A stretch of 64,000 nucleotides of DNA, taken from Hydractinia symbiolongicarpus. Taxonomy: Eukaryota > Cnidaria > Hydrozoa > Anthoathecata > Hydractiniidae. The notes under the pieces were generated by a model. That model was not told where the DNA came from, did not search any database, and saw only the letters and a list, made by a program, of their open reading frames with translations. Shown here in pieces: positions 49,333 through 63,860 of this stretch; within the stretch, counting starts at the first letter, position 1; every line of letters begins with the position of its first letter. Both the position numbers and the translations under genes were made by a program. The stretch covers positions 15,326,501-15,390,500 of the forward strand of contig NC_079882.1 in NCBI RefSeq assembly GCF_029227915.1. Reading direction: 5' to 3'.

Positions 49333-52300
49333 GGCAGGTGAAACCACGTGATTTACGTATGAAGCCTTTACTAGACTGCAAAAGGCCAAATTACAGCTTT
49401 TATAGGACTGTGCACGTAGTTAAGAGTGTTGTAAGGCAACGGCGCAAATGAAAACGACTTGGGACGTTGTAGCGCATTTAGACTGGAAGGACTAGGCCAA
49501 TGGTGACCTGCGCAGACCGGTGAAACTACGTGATTATCGTGTGAGGCCTTTATTAGACTGCAAATGGCAATACTACAGCCTTTACAGGACTGTGCACGTA
49601 ATTAAGAGTGTTGTAAAGCAACGGCGCTAATGAAAACGACTTGAGACGTTGTAGCACATTGAGGCTAGAAGGACTAGGCCAATGGAAACCTGCACAGGCA
49701 AATGGAACAACGTGATTTACTTGTGAGGCCTTTATTAGACTGCAAAAGGCCATAATACAGCCTTTATAGGACTGTGCACGTAATTAAGAGTGTTGTAAAG
49801 CAACGGCGCTAATGAAAACGACTTGGGAATTTGTAGCGCATTGATACTGGAAGGAATAGCCCAATAGAAACCTGCACAGGCAAATGCAACCACGTGATTT
49901 ACGTGTGAGGCCTTTATTACACGGCAAAAGACGATATTGCAGCCTTTATAGGACTGTGCACGTAGTTAATAGAGTTGTAAAGCAAAGGCGCTAATGAAAA
50001 CGACTTGGGACGTTGTAGCGCATTGAGGCTGGAACGACTAGTCCAATGGTAACCAGCGCAGGCAGATGGAAGCACGTGATTTACGTGTGAGGCCTTTATT
50101 AGACTGCAAAGGGCCATATTACAGCCTTTATAGGACTGTGCACGTAGTTAAGAGTGTTCTAAGGCAACTTCGCCAATGAAAACGGCTTGGGACGTTGTAG
50201 CGCATTGAGACTGAAAGGAGTAGGTCAATGGTAACCTGCACAGACAGGTGAAACCACGTGATTGACGTGTGAAGCTTTTATTAGACTGCAAAATGCCATA
50301 TTACAGCCTTAATAGGACTGTGCACGTAGTTAAGAGTGTTGTAAGGCAACGGCGCTAATGAAAACGACTTGGGAGGCAGGTGAAACCACGTGATTTACGT
50401 ATGAAGCCTTTACTAGACTGCAAAAGGCCAAATTACAGCTTTTATAGGACTGTGCACGTAGTTAAGAGTGTTGTAAGGCAACGGCGCAAATGAAAACGAC
50501 TTGGGACGTTGTAGCGCATTTAGACTGGAAGGACTAGGCCAATGGTGACCTGCGCAGACCGGTGAAACTACGTGATTAACGTGTGAGGCCTTTATTAGAC
50601 TGCAAATGGCAATACTACAGCCTTTATAGGACTGTGCACGTAATTAAGAGTGTTGTAAAGCAACGGCGCTAATGAAAACGACTTGAGACGTTGTAGCACA
50701 TTGAGGCTAGAAGGACTAGGCCAATGGAAACCTGCACAGGCAAATGGAACAACGTGATTTACTTGTGAGGCCTTTATTAGACTGCAAAAGGCCATATTAC
50801 AGCCTTTATAGGACTGTGCAGGTAGTTAAGAGTGTTCTAAGACCACGGCGCTAAGGAAAACCACTTGGAACGTTGTAGTGCATTGGGACTGGAAGGAATA
50901 GTCCAATGGTAACCTGCGCAGGCAGATGGAACAACGTGATTTACGTGTGAGGACTTTATTAGACTGCAAAAGGCCATATTACAGCCTTTATAGGACTGTG
51001 CACGTAGTTAAGAGTGTTGTAAAGCTACGGTACTAATGAAAACGACTTGGGACGTTGTAGTACATTGAGACTGGAAGGACTAGACCAATGGTAACCTGCG
51101 CAGGCAGGTGAAACCACGTGATTTACGTATGAAGCCTTTACTAGACTGCAAAAGGCCAAATTACAGCCTTTATAGGACTGTGCACGTTGTTAAGAGTGTT
51201 GTAAGGCAACGGCGCTAATGAAAACGACTTGGGACGTTGTAGCGCATTGAGACTGGAAAGACTAGGCCAATGGTGACCTGCGCAGACCGGTGAAACCACG
51301 TGATTAACGTGTGAGGCCTTTATTAGACTGCAAAGTGCAATACTACAGCCTTTATAGGACTGTGCACGTAGTTAAGAGTGTCTTAAGGCAACGGCGCTAA
51401 TGAAAACGACTTGAGACGTTGTAGTACATTGAGAATGGAAGGACTAGGCCAATGATAACCTGCGCAAACAGGTGAAACCACGTGATTTACGTGTGAGGCC
51501 TTTATTTGACTGCAGAAGGCCATATTACAGCCTTTATAGGACTGTGCAGGTAGTTAAGAGTGTTCTAAGGCCACGGCGCTAAGGAAAACCACTTGGAACG
51601 TTGTAGTGCATTGAGACTTGAAGGAATAGTCCAATGGTAACCTGCGCAGGCAGATGGAACCACGTGATTTACGTGTGAGGCCTTTATTAGATTGCAAAAG
51701 GCGATATTGCAGCCTTTATAGGACTGTGCACCTAGTTAAGAGTGTTGTAAAGGAACGGCGCTAATGAAAACGACTTGGGAGGCAGGTGAAACCACGTGAT
51801 TTACGTATGAAGCCTTTACTAGACTGCGAAAGGCCAAATTACAGCTTTTATAGGACTGTGCACGTAGTTAAGAGTGTTGTAAGGCTACGGCGCAAATGAA
51901 AACGACTTGGGACGTTGTAGCGCATTTAGACTGGAAGGACTAGGCCAATGGTGACCTGCGCAGACCGGTGAAACTACGTGATTAACGTGTGAGGCCTTTA
52001 TTAGACTGCAAATGGCAATACTACAGCCTTTATAGGACTGTGCACGTAATTAAGAGTGTTGTAAAGCAACGGCGCTAATGAAAACGACTTGAGACGTTGT
52101 AGCACATTGATGCTAGAAGGACTAGGCCAATGGAAACCTGCACAGGCAAATGGAACAACGTGATTTACTTGTGAGGCCTTTATTAGACTGCAAAAGGCCA
52201 TAATACAGCCTTTATAGGACTGTGCACGTAATTAAGAGTGTTGTAAAGCAACTGCGCTAATGAAAACGACTTGGGAATTTGTAGCGCATTGATACTGGAA

Positions 52301-55088
52301 GGAATAGCCCAATAGAAACCTGCACAGGCAAATGGAACCACGTGATTTACGTGTGAGGCCTTTATTACACGGCAAAAGACGATATTGCAGCCGTTATAGG
52401 ACTGTGCACGTAGTTAATAGAGTTGTAAAGCAAAGGCGCTAATGAAAACGACTTGGGACGTTGTAGCGCATTGAGGCTGGAACGACTAGTCCAATGGTAA
52501 CCAGCGCAGGCAGATGGAAGCACGTGATTTACGTGTGAGGCCTTTATTAGACTGCAAAGGGCCATATCACAGCCTTTATAGGTTTGTGCACGTAGTTAAG
52601 AGTGTTCTAAGGCAACTTCGCCAATGAAAACGGCTTGGGACGTTGTAGCGCATTGAGACTGAAAGGACTAGGTCAATGGTAACCTGCACAGACAGGTGAA
52701 ACCACGTGATTGACGTGTGAAGCCTTTATTAGACTGCAAAATGCCATATTACAGCCTTAATAGGGCTGTGCACGTAGTTAAGAGTGTTGTAAGGCAACGG
52801 CGCTAATGAAAACGACTTGGGAGGCAGGTGAAACCACGTGATTTACGTATGAAGCCTTTACTAGACTGCAAAAGGCCAAATTACAGCTTTTATAGGACTG
52901 TGCACGTAGTTAAGAGTGTTGTAAGGCAACGGCGCAAATGAAAACGACTTGGGACGTTGTAGCGCATTTAGACTGGAAGGACTAGGCCAATGGTGACCTG
53001 CGCAGACCGGTGAAACTACGTGATTAACGTGTGAGGCCTTTATTAGACTGCAAATGGCAATACTACAGCCTTTATAGGACTGTGCACGTAATTAAGAGTG
53101 TTGTAAAGCAACGGCGCTAATGAAAACGACTTGAGACGTTGTAGCACATTGAGGCTAGAAGGACTAGGCCAATGGAAACCTGCACAGGCAAATGGAACAA
53201 CGTGATTTACTTGTGAGGCCTTTATTAGACTGCAAAAGGCCATAATACAGCCTTTATAGGACTGTGCACGTAATTAAGAGTGTTGTAAAGCAACGGCGCT
53301 AATGAAAACGACTTGGGAATTTGTAGCGCATTGATACTGGAAGGAATAGCCCAATAGAAACCTGCACAGGCAAATGGAACCACGTGATTTACGTGTGAGG
53401 CCTTTATTACACGGCAAAAGACGATATTGCAGCCTTTATAGGACTGTGCACGTAGTTAATAGAGTTGTAAAGCAAAGGCGCTAATGAAAACGACTTGGGA
53501 CGTTGTAGCGCATTGAGGCTGGAACGACTAGTCCAATGGTAACCAGCGCAGGCAGATGGAAGCACGTGATTTACGTGTGAGGCCTTTATTAGACTGCAAA
53601 GGGCCATATTACAGCCTTTATAGGACTGTGCACGTAGTTAAGAGTGTCTTAAGGCAACGGCGCTAATGAAAACGACTTGAGACGTTGTAGTACATTGAGA
53701 ATGGAAGGACTAGGCCAATGATAACCTGCGCAGACAGGTGAAACCACGTGATTTACGTGTGAGGCCTTTATTTGACTGCAGAAGGCCATATTACAGCCTT
53801 TATAGGACTGTGCAGGTAGTTAAGAGTGTTCTAAGGCCACGGCGCTAAGGAAAACCACTTGGAACGTTGTAGTGCATTGAGACTTGAAGGAATAGTCCAA
53901 TGGTAACCTGCGCAGGCAGATGGAACCACGTGATTTACGTGTGAGGCCTTTATTAGATTGCAAAAGGCGATATTGCAGCCTTTATAGGACTGTGCACCTA
54001 GTTAAAAGTGTTGTAAAGCAACGGCGCTAATGAAAACGACTTGGGAGGCAGGTGAAACCACGTGATTTACGTATGAAGCCTTTAATAGACTGCAAAAGGC
54101 CAAATTACAGCTTTTATAGGACTGTGCACGTAGGTAAGAGTGTTGTAAGGCAACGGCGCATATGAAAACGACTTGGGACGTTGTAGCGCATTTAGACTGG
54201 AAGGACTAGGCCAATGGTGACCTGCGCAGACCGGTGAAACTACGTGATTAACGTGTGAGGCCTTTATTAGACTGCAAATGGCAATACTACAGCCTTTATA
54301 GGACTGTGCACGTAATTAAGAGTGTTGTAAAGCAACGGCGCTAATGAAAACGACTTGAGACGTTGTAGCACATTGAGGCTAGAAGGACTAGGCCAATGGA
54401 AACCTGCACAGGCAAATGGAACAACGTGATTTACTTGTGAGGCCTTTATTAGACTGCAAAAGGCCATAATACAGCCTTTATAGGACTGTGCACGTAATTA
54501 AGAGTGTTGTAAAGCAACGGCGCTAATGAAAACGACTTGGGAATTTGTAGCGCATTGATACTGGAAGGAATAGCCCAATAGAAACCTGCACAGGCAAATG
54601 GAACCACGTGATTTTCGTGTGAGGCCTTTATTACACGGCAAAAGACGATATTGCAGCCTTTATAGGACTGTGCACGTAGTTAATAGAGTTGTAAAGCAAA
54701 GGCGCTAATGAAAACGACTTGGGACGTTGTAGCGCATTGAGGCTGGAACGACTAGTCCAATGGTAACCAGCGCAGGCAGATGGAAGCACGTGATTTACGT
54801 GTGAGGCCTTTATTAGACTGCAAAGGGCCATATTACAGCCTTTATAGGACTGTGCACGTAGTTAAGAGTGTTCTAAGGCAACTTCGCCAATGAAAACGGC
54901 TTGGGACGTTGTAGCGCATTGAGACTGAAAGGACTAGGTCAATGGTAACCTGCACAGACAGGTGAAACCACGTGATTGACGTGTGAAGCCTTTATTAGAC
55001 TGCAAAATGCCATATTACAGCCTTAATAGGACTGTGCACGTAGTTAAGAGTGTTGTAAGGCAACGGCGCTAATGAAAACGACTTGGGA
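49333..55088 (+). repeat. Block family marked by a 132-bp monomer with a 50-bp deletion
   Basis: Six monomers join acttggga directly to ggcaggtgaaacc, missing 50 bases of the normal unit. The junctions follow 49332, 50374, 51780, 52822, 54046 and 55088. Spacings are 1042, 1406, 1042, 1224 and 1042, that is 5, 7, 5, 6 and 5 full monomers plus the 132-bp unit. The same junction shows that all six derive from a single deletion spread by block duplication. Adjacent shared variants, such as ttacacggcaaaagacgatattgc and cccaatagaaacc, support this. Confidence 0.85.
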
Positions 55089-55879
55089 GGCAGGTGAAAC
55101 CACGTGATTTACGTATGAAGCCTTTACTAGACTGCAAAATGCCAAATTACAGCTTTTATAGGACTGTGCACGTAGTTAAGAGTGTTGTAAGGCAACGGCG
55201 CAAATGAAAACGACTTGGGACGTTGTAGCGCATTTAGACTGGAAGGACTAGGCCAATGGTGACCTGTGCAGACCGGTGAAACTACGTGATTAACGTGTGA
55301 GGCCTTTATTAGACTGCAAATGGCAATACTACAGCCTTTATAGGACTGTGCACGCAATTAAGAGTGTTGTAAAGCAACGGCGCTAATGAAAACGACTTGA
55401 GACGTTGTAGCACATTGAGGCTAGAAGGACTAGGCCAATGGAAACCTGCACAGGCAAATGGAACAACGTGATTTACTTGTGAGGCTTTTATTAGACTGCA
55501 AAAGGCCATAATACAGCATTTATAGGACTGTGCACGTAATTAAGAGTGTTGTAAAGCAACGGCGCTAATGAAAACGACTTGGGAATTTGTAGCGCATTGA
55601 TACTGGAAGGAATAGCCCAATAGAAACCTGCACAGGCAAATGGAACCACGTGATTTACGTGTGAGGCCTTTATTACACGGCAAAAGACGATATTGCAGCC
55701 TTTATAGGACTGTGCACGTAGTTAATAGAGTTGTAAAGCAAAGGCGCTAATGAAAACGACTTGGGACGTTGTAGCGCATTGAGGCTGGAACGACTAGTCC
55801 AATGGTAACCAGCGCAGGCAGATGGAAGCACGTGATTTACGTGTGAGGCCTTTATTAGACTGCAAAGGGCCATATTACA

Positions 55880-57300
55880 GCCTTTATAGGACTGTGCACG
55901 TAGTTAAGAGTGTTCTAAGGCAACTTCGCCAATGAAAACGGCTTGGGACGTTGTAGCGCATTGAGACTGAAAGGACTAGGTCAATGGTAACCTGCACAGG
56001 CAGGTGAAACCACGTGATTGACGTGTGAAGCCTTTATTAGACTGCAAAATGCCATATTACAGCCTTAATAGGACTGTGCACGTAGTTAAGAGTGTTGTAA
56101 GGCAACGGCGCTAATGAAAAAGATTTTGGACGTTGTAACGCATTTAGACTGGAAGGACTAGGCCAATGGTAACCTGCGCAGACAGGTGAAACCACGTGCT
56201 TTACATGTGAGGCTTTTATTAGACTGCAAAAGGCCATATTACCGCCTTTATAGGACTGTGCACGTAGTTAAGAGTGTTGTAAGGCAACAGCGATAATGAA
56301 AACGACTTGGGACGTTGTAGCGCATTGGGACTGGAAGGACTAGGTCAATGGTGACCTGCGCAGACCTGTGAAACCACGTGATTTACGTGTGAAGCCTTTA
56401 TTAGACTGCAAAAGGCCATATTACAGCCTTTATAGGACTGTGCACGTAGTTAATAGAGTTGTAAAGCAAAGGCGCTAATGAAAACGACTTGGGACGTTGT
56501 AGCGCATTGAGACTGGAACAACTAGTCCAATGGTAACCAGCGCAGGCAGATGGAAGCACGTGATTTACGTGTGAGGCTTTTATTAGACTGCAAAGGGCCA
56601 TATTACAGCCTTTATAGGACTGTGCAAGTAGTTAAGAGTGTTGTAAGGCAACAACGCTAATGAAAACGACTTGGGACGTTGTAGCGCATTGAGACTGGAA
56701 GGACTTGGTCAATGGTGACCTGCGCAGACCTGTGAAACCACGTGATTAAAGTGTGAGGCCTTTATTAGACTGCAAAGGGCCATATTACAGCCTTTATAGG
56801 ACTGTGCACGTAGTTAAGAGTGTTCTAAGGCAACTTCGCCAATGAAAACGGCTTGGGACGTTGTAGCGCATTGAGACTGAAAGGACTAGGTCAATGGTAA
56901 CCTGCACAGGCAGGTGAAACCACGTGATTGACGTGTGAAGCCTTTATTAGACTGCAAAATGCCATATTACAGCCTTAATAGGACTGTGCACGTAGTTAAG
57001 AGTGTTGTAAGGCAACGGCGCTAATGAAAAAGATTTTGGACGTTGTAACGCATTTAGACTGGAAGGACTAGGCCAATGGTAACCTGCGCAGACAGGTGAA
57101 ACCACGTGCTTTACATGTGAGGCTTTTATTAGACTGCAAAAGGCCATATTACCGCCTTTATAGGACTGTGCACGTAGTTAAGAGTGTTGTAAGGCAACAG
57201 CGATAATGAAAACGACTTGGGACGTTGTAGCGCATTGGGACTGGAAGGACTAGGTCAATGGTGACCTGCGCAGACCTGTGAAACCACGTGATTAACGTGT
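55880..57300 (+). repeat. 910-bp (five-monomer) duplication
   Basis: Markers such as ggcttgggacg, ccttaataggactg, gtgctttacatgtgagg and attaccgcc occur near 55,900-56,300 and again 910 bases downstream. Monomers with ttaatagagttgtaaagcaaagg reappear at 56401 and 57857, 1456 bases apart, so further exchanges extend the block. Confidence 0.65.
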
Positions 57301-60221
57301 GAGGCCTTTATTAGACTGCAAAAGGCCATATTACAGTCTTTATAGGACTGTGCACGTAGTTAAGAGTGTCTTAAGGCAACGGCGCTAATGAAAACGACTT
57401 GGCACGTTGTAGCGCATTGAGACTGTAAGGACTAGGCCAATGGTAACCTGCGCAGACAGGTGAAACCACGTGATTTACGTGTGAGGCTTTTATTAGACTG
57501 GAAAAGGCCATATTACATCCTTTATAGGACTGTGCACGTAGTTAAGAGTGTTCTAAGGCAACTTCGCCAATGAAAACGACTTGGGACGTTGTAGCGCATT
57601 GAGACTGTAAGGACTAGGCCAATGGTAACCTACGCAGACAGGTGAAACCACGTGATTTACGTGTGAGGCCTTTATTAGACTGCAAAAGGCCATATTAAAG
57701 CCTTTATAGGACTGTGCAGGCAGTTAAGAGTGTTCTAAGGCCACGGCGCTAATGAAAACGACTTGGGACGTTGTAGCGCATTGGGACTGGAAGGACTAGG
57801 TCAATGGTGACCTGCGCAGACCTGTGAAACCACGTGATTTACGTGTGAAGCCTTTATTAGACTGCAAAAGGCCATATTACAGCCTTTATAGGACTGTGCA
57901 CGTAGTTAATAGAGTTGTAAAGCAAAGGCGCTAATGAAAACGACTTGGGACGTTGTAGCGCATTGAGACTGGAACAACTAGTCCAATGGAAACCAGCGCA
58001 GGCAGATGGAAGCACGTGATTTACGTGTGAGGCCTTTATTAGACTGCAAAGGGCCATATTACAGCCTTTATAGGACTGTGCAAGTAGTTAAGAGTGTTGT
58101 AAGGCAACAACGCTAATGAAAACGACTTGGGACGTTGTAGCGCATTGAGACTGGAAGGACTTGGTCAATGGTGACCTGCGCAGACCTGTGAAACCACGTG
58201 ATTAAAGTGTGAGGCCTTTATTAGACTGCAAAAGGCCAAATTACAGCCTTTATAGGACTGTGCACGTAGTTAAGAGTGTTGTAAGGCAACAGTGCTAATA
58301 AAAACGACTTGGGACGTTGTCGCGCATTGGGACTGGAAGGACTAGGTCAATGGTGACCTGCGCAGACCTGTGAAACCACGTGATTTACGTGTGAAGCCTT
58401 TATTAGACTGCAAAAGGCCATATTACAGCCTTTATAGGACTGTGCACGTAGTTAAGAGTGTTGTAAAGCAACGGCGCCAATGAAAACGACTTGGGACGTT
58501 GTAGCGCATTGAGACTGTAAGGACTAGGCCAATGGTAACCTGCGCAGACAGGTGAAACCACGGGATTTACGTGTGAGGCCTTTATTAGACTGCAAAAGGC
58601 CATATTACAGCCTTTATAAGACTGTGCAGGCAGTTAAGAGTGTTCTAAGGCCACGGCGCTAAGGAAAACCACTTGGAACGTTGTAGTGCATTGAGACTGG
58701 AACGACTAGTCCAATGGTAACCTGCACAGGCAGATGGAACCACGTGATTTACGTGTGAGGCCTTTATTAGACTGCAAAAGGCCAAATTACAGCCTTTATA
58801 GGACTGTGCAAGTAGTTAAGAGTGTTGTAAGGCAACAACGCTAATGAAAACGACTTGGGACGTTGTAGCGCATTAAGACTGGAAGGACTTGGTCAATGGT
58901 GACCTGCGCAGACCTGTGAAACCACGTGATTAAAGTGTGAGGCCTTTATTAGACTGCAAAAGGCCAAATTACAGCCTTTATAGGACTGTGCACGTAGTTA
59001 AGACTGTTGTAAGGCAACAGTGCTAATGAAAACGACTTGGAACGTTGTAGCGCATTGGGACTGGAAGGACTAGGTCAATGGTGACCTGCGCAGACCTGTG
59101 AAACCAGGTGATTTACGTGTGAAGCCTTTATTAGACTGCAAAAGGCCATATTACAGCCTTTATAGGACTGTGCACGTAGTTAAGAGTGTTGTAAAGCAAC
59201 GGCGCCAATGAAAACGACTTGGGACGTTGTAGCGCATTGAGACTGTAAGGACTAGGCCAATGGTATCCTGCGCAGACAGGTGAAACCACGTGATTTACGT
59301 GTGAGGCTTTTATTAGACTGCAGAAGGCCATATTACAGCCTTTATAGGACTGTGCACGTAGTTAAGAGTGTTCTAAGGCAACTTCGCCAATGAAAATGAC
59401 TTGGGACGTTGTAGCGCATTGAGACTGTAAGGAATAGGCCAATGGTAACCTACGCAGACAGGTGAAACCACGTGATTTACGTGTGAGGCCTTTATTAGAC
59501 TGCAAAAGGCCATATTACAGCCTTTATAGGACTGTGCAGGCAGTTAACAGTGTTCTAAGGCCACGGCGCTAAGGAAAACCACTTGGAACGTTGTAGTGCA
59601 TTGAGACTGGAAGGAATGGTCCAATGGTAACCTGCACAGGCAGATGGAACCACGTGATTTACGTGTGAGGACTTTATTAGACTGCAAAAGGCCATATTAC
59701 AGCCTTTATAGAACTGTGCACGTAGTTAAGAGTGTTGTAAAGCAACGGCGCTAATGAAAATGACTTGGGACGTTGTAGCACATTGAGACTGGAAGGACTA
59801 GACCAATGGTAACCTGCGCAGGCAGGTGAAACCACGTGATTTACGTATGAAGCCTTTACTAGACTGCAAAAGGCCAAATTACAGCCTTTATAGGACTGTG
59901 CACGTAGTTAAGAGTGTCTTTAGGCAACGGCGCTAATGAAAAAGACTTGAGACGTTGTAGCACATTGAGACTGGAAGGACTAGGCCAATGGAAACCTGCA
60001 CAGGCAAATGGAACCACGTGATTTACGTGTGAGGCCTTTATTAGACTGCAAAAGGCCATAATACAGCCTTTATAGGACTAGGACGTAGTTAAGAGTGTTC
60101 TAAGGCAACTTCGCTAATGAAAACGACTTGGGACGTTGTAGCGCATTGAGACTGGAAGGACTAGGTCAATGGTAACCTGCGCAGACCGGTGAAACCACGT
60201 GATTTACGTGTGAGGCCTTTA

Positions 60222-63152
60222 TTAGACTGCAAAAGGCCATATTACAGTCTTTATAGGACTGTGCACGTATTTAAGAGTGTTGTAAGGCAACAGCGATAAT
60301 GAAAACGACTTGAGACGTTGTAGCGGATTTAGACAGGAAGGAATAGTCCAATGGTAACCTGCGCAGACCGGTGAAACCACGTGATTAACGTGTGAGGCCT
60401 TTATTAGACTGCAAAAGGCCAAATTACAGCCTTTATAGGATTGTGCACGTAGTTAAGAGTGTTGTAAGGCAACGGCGCTAATGAAAACGACTTGGGACGT
60501 TGTAGCGCATTAGGACTGGAAGGACTAGGACAATGGTGACCTGCGCAGACCGGTGAAACCACGTGATTAATGTGTGAGGCCTTTATTAAACTGCAAAGGG
60601 CAATACTACAGCCTTTATAGGACTGTGCACGTAGTTAAGAGTGTCTTAAGGCAACGGCGCTAATGAAAACGACTTGAGTCGTTGTAGCACATTGAGAATG
60701 GAAGGACTAGGCCAATGGTAACCTGCGCAGACAGGTGGAACCACGTGATTTACGTGTGAGGCCTTTATTTGACTGCAAAAGGCCATATTACAGCCTTTAT
60801 AGGACTGTGCACGTAGTTAAGAGTGTTGTAAGGCAACAGCGATAATGAAAACAACTTGGGACGTTTTAGCGCATTGAGACTGGAACGACAAGTCCAATGG
60901 TAACCTGCACAGGCAGATGGAACCACGTGATTTACGTGTGAGGCCTTTATTAGACTGCAAAAGGCCATAGTACAGCATTTATAGGACTGTGCACGTATTT
61001 AAGAGTGTTGTAAGGCAACAGCGATAATGAAAACGACTTGAGACGTTGTAGCGGATTTAGACAGGAAGGAATAGTCCAATGGTAACCTGCGCAGACCGGT
61101 GAAACCACGTGATTAACGTGTGAGGCCTTTATTAGACTGCAAAAGGCCAAATTACAGCCTTTATAGGATTGTGCACGTAGTTAAGAGTGTTGTAAGGCAA
61201 CGGCGCTAATGAAAACGACTTGGGACGTTGTAGCGCATTAGGACTGGAAGGACTAGGACAATGGTGACCTGCGCAGACCGGTGAAACCACGTGATTAATG
61301 TGTGAGGCCTTTATTAAACTGCAAAGGGCAATACTACAGCCTTTATAGGACTGTGCACGTAGTTAAGAGTGTCTTAAGGCAACGGCGCTAATGAAAACGA
61401 CTTGAGTCGTTGTAGCACATTGAGAATGGAAGGACTAGGCCAATGGTAACCTGCGCAGACAGGTGGAACCACGTGATTTACGTGTGAGGCCTTTATTTGA
61501 CTGCAAAAGGCCATATTACAGCCTTTATAGGACTGTGCACGTAGTTAAGAGTGTTGTAAGGCAACAGCGATAATGAAAACAACTTGGGACGTTTTAGCGC
61601 ATTGAGACTGGAACGACAAGTCCAATGGTAACCTGCACAGGCAGATGGAACCACGTGATTTACGTGTGAGGCCTTTATTAGACTGCAAAAGGCCATAGTA
61701 CAGCATTTATAGGACTGTGCACGTAGTTAGGAGTGTTGTGAGGCAACGGCGCTAATGAAAACGACTTGGGACGTTGCAGCGCATTGAGACTGGAACGACT
61801 AGTCCAATGGTAACCTGCACAGGCAGATGGAACCACGTGATTTACGTGTGAGGCCTTTATTAGACTGCAAAAGGCCAAATTACAGCCTTTACAGGACTGT
61901 GCAAGTAGTTAAGAGTGTTGTAAGGCAACAACGCTAATGAAAACGACTTGGGACGTTGTAGCGCATTGAGACTGGAAGGACTTGGTCAATAGTGACCTGC
62001 GCAGACCTGTGAAACCACGTGATTAAAGTGTGAGGCCTTTATTAGACTGCAAAAGGCCAAATTACAGCCTTTATAGGACTGTGCACGTAGTTAAGAGTGT
62101 TGTAAGGCAACGGTGCTAATGAAAACGACTTGGGACGTTGTAGCGCATTGAGACTGTAAGGACTAGGCCAATGGTAACCTACGCAGACAGGTGAAACCAC
62201 GTGATTTACGTGTGAGGCCTTTATTAGACTGCAAAAGGCCATATTACAGCCTTTATAGGACTGTGCACGTAGTTAAGAGTGTTTTAAGGCAACTTCGCCA
62301 ATGAAAACGACTTGGGACGTTGTAGCGCATTGAGACTGTAAGGACTAGGCCAATGGTAACCTACACAGACAGGTGAAACCACGTCATTTACGTGTGAGGC
62401 CTTTATTAGACTGCAAAAGGCCATATTACAGTCTTTATAGGACTGTGCACGTATTTAAGAGTGTTGTAAGGCAACAGCGATAATGAAAACGACTTGAGAC
62501 GTTGTAGCGGATTTAGACAGGAAGGAATAGTCCAATGGTAACCTGCGCAGACCGGTGAAACCACGTGATTAACGTGTGAGGCCTTTATTAGACTGCAAAA
62601 GGCCAAATTACAGCCTTTATAGGATTGTGCACGTAGTTAAGAGTGTTGTAAGGCAACGGCGCTAATGAAAACGACTTGGGACGTTGTAGCGCATTAGGAC
62701 TGGAAGGACTAGGACAATGGTGACCTGCGCAGACCGGTGAAACCACGTGATTAATGTGTGAGGCCTTTATTAAACTGCAAAGGGCAATACTACAGCCTTT
62801 ATAGGACTGTGCACGTAGTTAAGAGTGTCTTAAGGCAACGGCGCTAATGAAAACGACTTGAGTCGTTGTAGCACATTGAGAATGGAAGGACTAGGCCAAT
62901 GGTAACCTGCGCAGACAGGTGGAACCACGTGATTTACGTGTGAGGCCTTTATTTGACTGCAAAAGGCCATATTACAGCCTTTATGGGACTGTGCACGTAG
63001 TTAAGAGTGTTGTAAGGCAACGGCGCTAATGAAAACGACTTGGGACGTTGCAGCGCATTGAGACTGGAACGACAAGTCCAATGGTAACCTGCACAGGCAG
63101 ATGGAACCACGTGATTTACGTGTGAGGCCTTTATTAGACTGCAAAAGGCCAA
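60222..63152 (+). repeat. 728-bp four-monomer higher-order repeat
   Basis: Identical monomer orders begin at 60222, 60950 and 62406. Markers are gcggatttagacagg, cattaggactgg, ttattaaactgc and gacttgagtcg. The first two units are tandem and the third follows after one unrelated four-monomer stretch (about 61,680-62,405). All offsets are exact multiples of 728. Confidence 0.75.
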
Positions 63153-63689
63153 ATTACAGCCTTTACAGGACTGTGCAAGTAGTTAAGAGTGTTGTAAGGC
63201 AACAACGCTAATGAAAACGACTTGGGACGTTGTAGCGCATTGAGACTGGAAGGACTTGGTCAATAGTGACCTGCGCAGACCTGTGAAACCGCGTGATTAA
63301 AGTGTGAGGCCTTTATTAGACTGCAAAAGGCCAAATTACAGCCTTTATAGGACTGTGCACGTAGTTAAGAGTGTTGTAAGGCAACGGTGCTAATGAAAAC
63401 GACTTGGGACGTTGTAGCGCATTGGGACTGGAAGGACTAGACCAATGGTAACCTGCGCAGACAGGTGAAACCACGTGATTTACGTGTGAGGCTTTTATTA
63501 GACTGAAAAAGGCCATATTACAGCCTTTATAGGACTGTGCACGTAGTTAAGAGTGTTCTAAGGCAACTTCGCCAATGAAAATGACTTGGGACGTTGTAGC
63601 GCATTGAGACTGTAAGGACTAGGCCAATGGTAACCTACGCAGACAGGTGAAACCACGTGATTTACGTGTGAGGCCTTTATTAGACTGCA

Positions 63690-63860
63690 AAAGGCCATAT
63701 TACAGCCTTTATAGGAGAGTGTTTTAAGGCAACTTCGCCAATGAAAACGACTTGGGACGTTTTAGCGCATTGAGACTGTAAGGACTAGGCCAATGGTAAC
63801 CTACACAGACAGGTGAAACCACGTCATTTACGTGTGAGGCCTTTATTAGACTGCAAAAGG
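63690..63860 (+). repeat. Satellite monomer with a 16-bp deletion
   Basis: The usual ttataggactgtgcacg reads ttataggagagtgttttaagg at about 63710-63727, so ctgtgcacgtagttaa is missing. The rest of the unit is normal. No second copy of this junction was seen in the window. Confidence 0.8.

Noticed and set aside
22138-63516. The same family of 63-76 codon antisense open frames in the right segment
   Set aside because: Same reasons as on the left: spacing follows the satellite (182, 364, 728 bp), and each frame overlaps the next unit by a few codons only because of its length.
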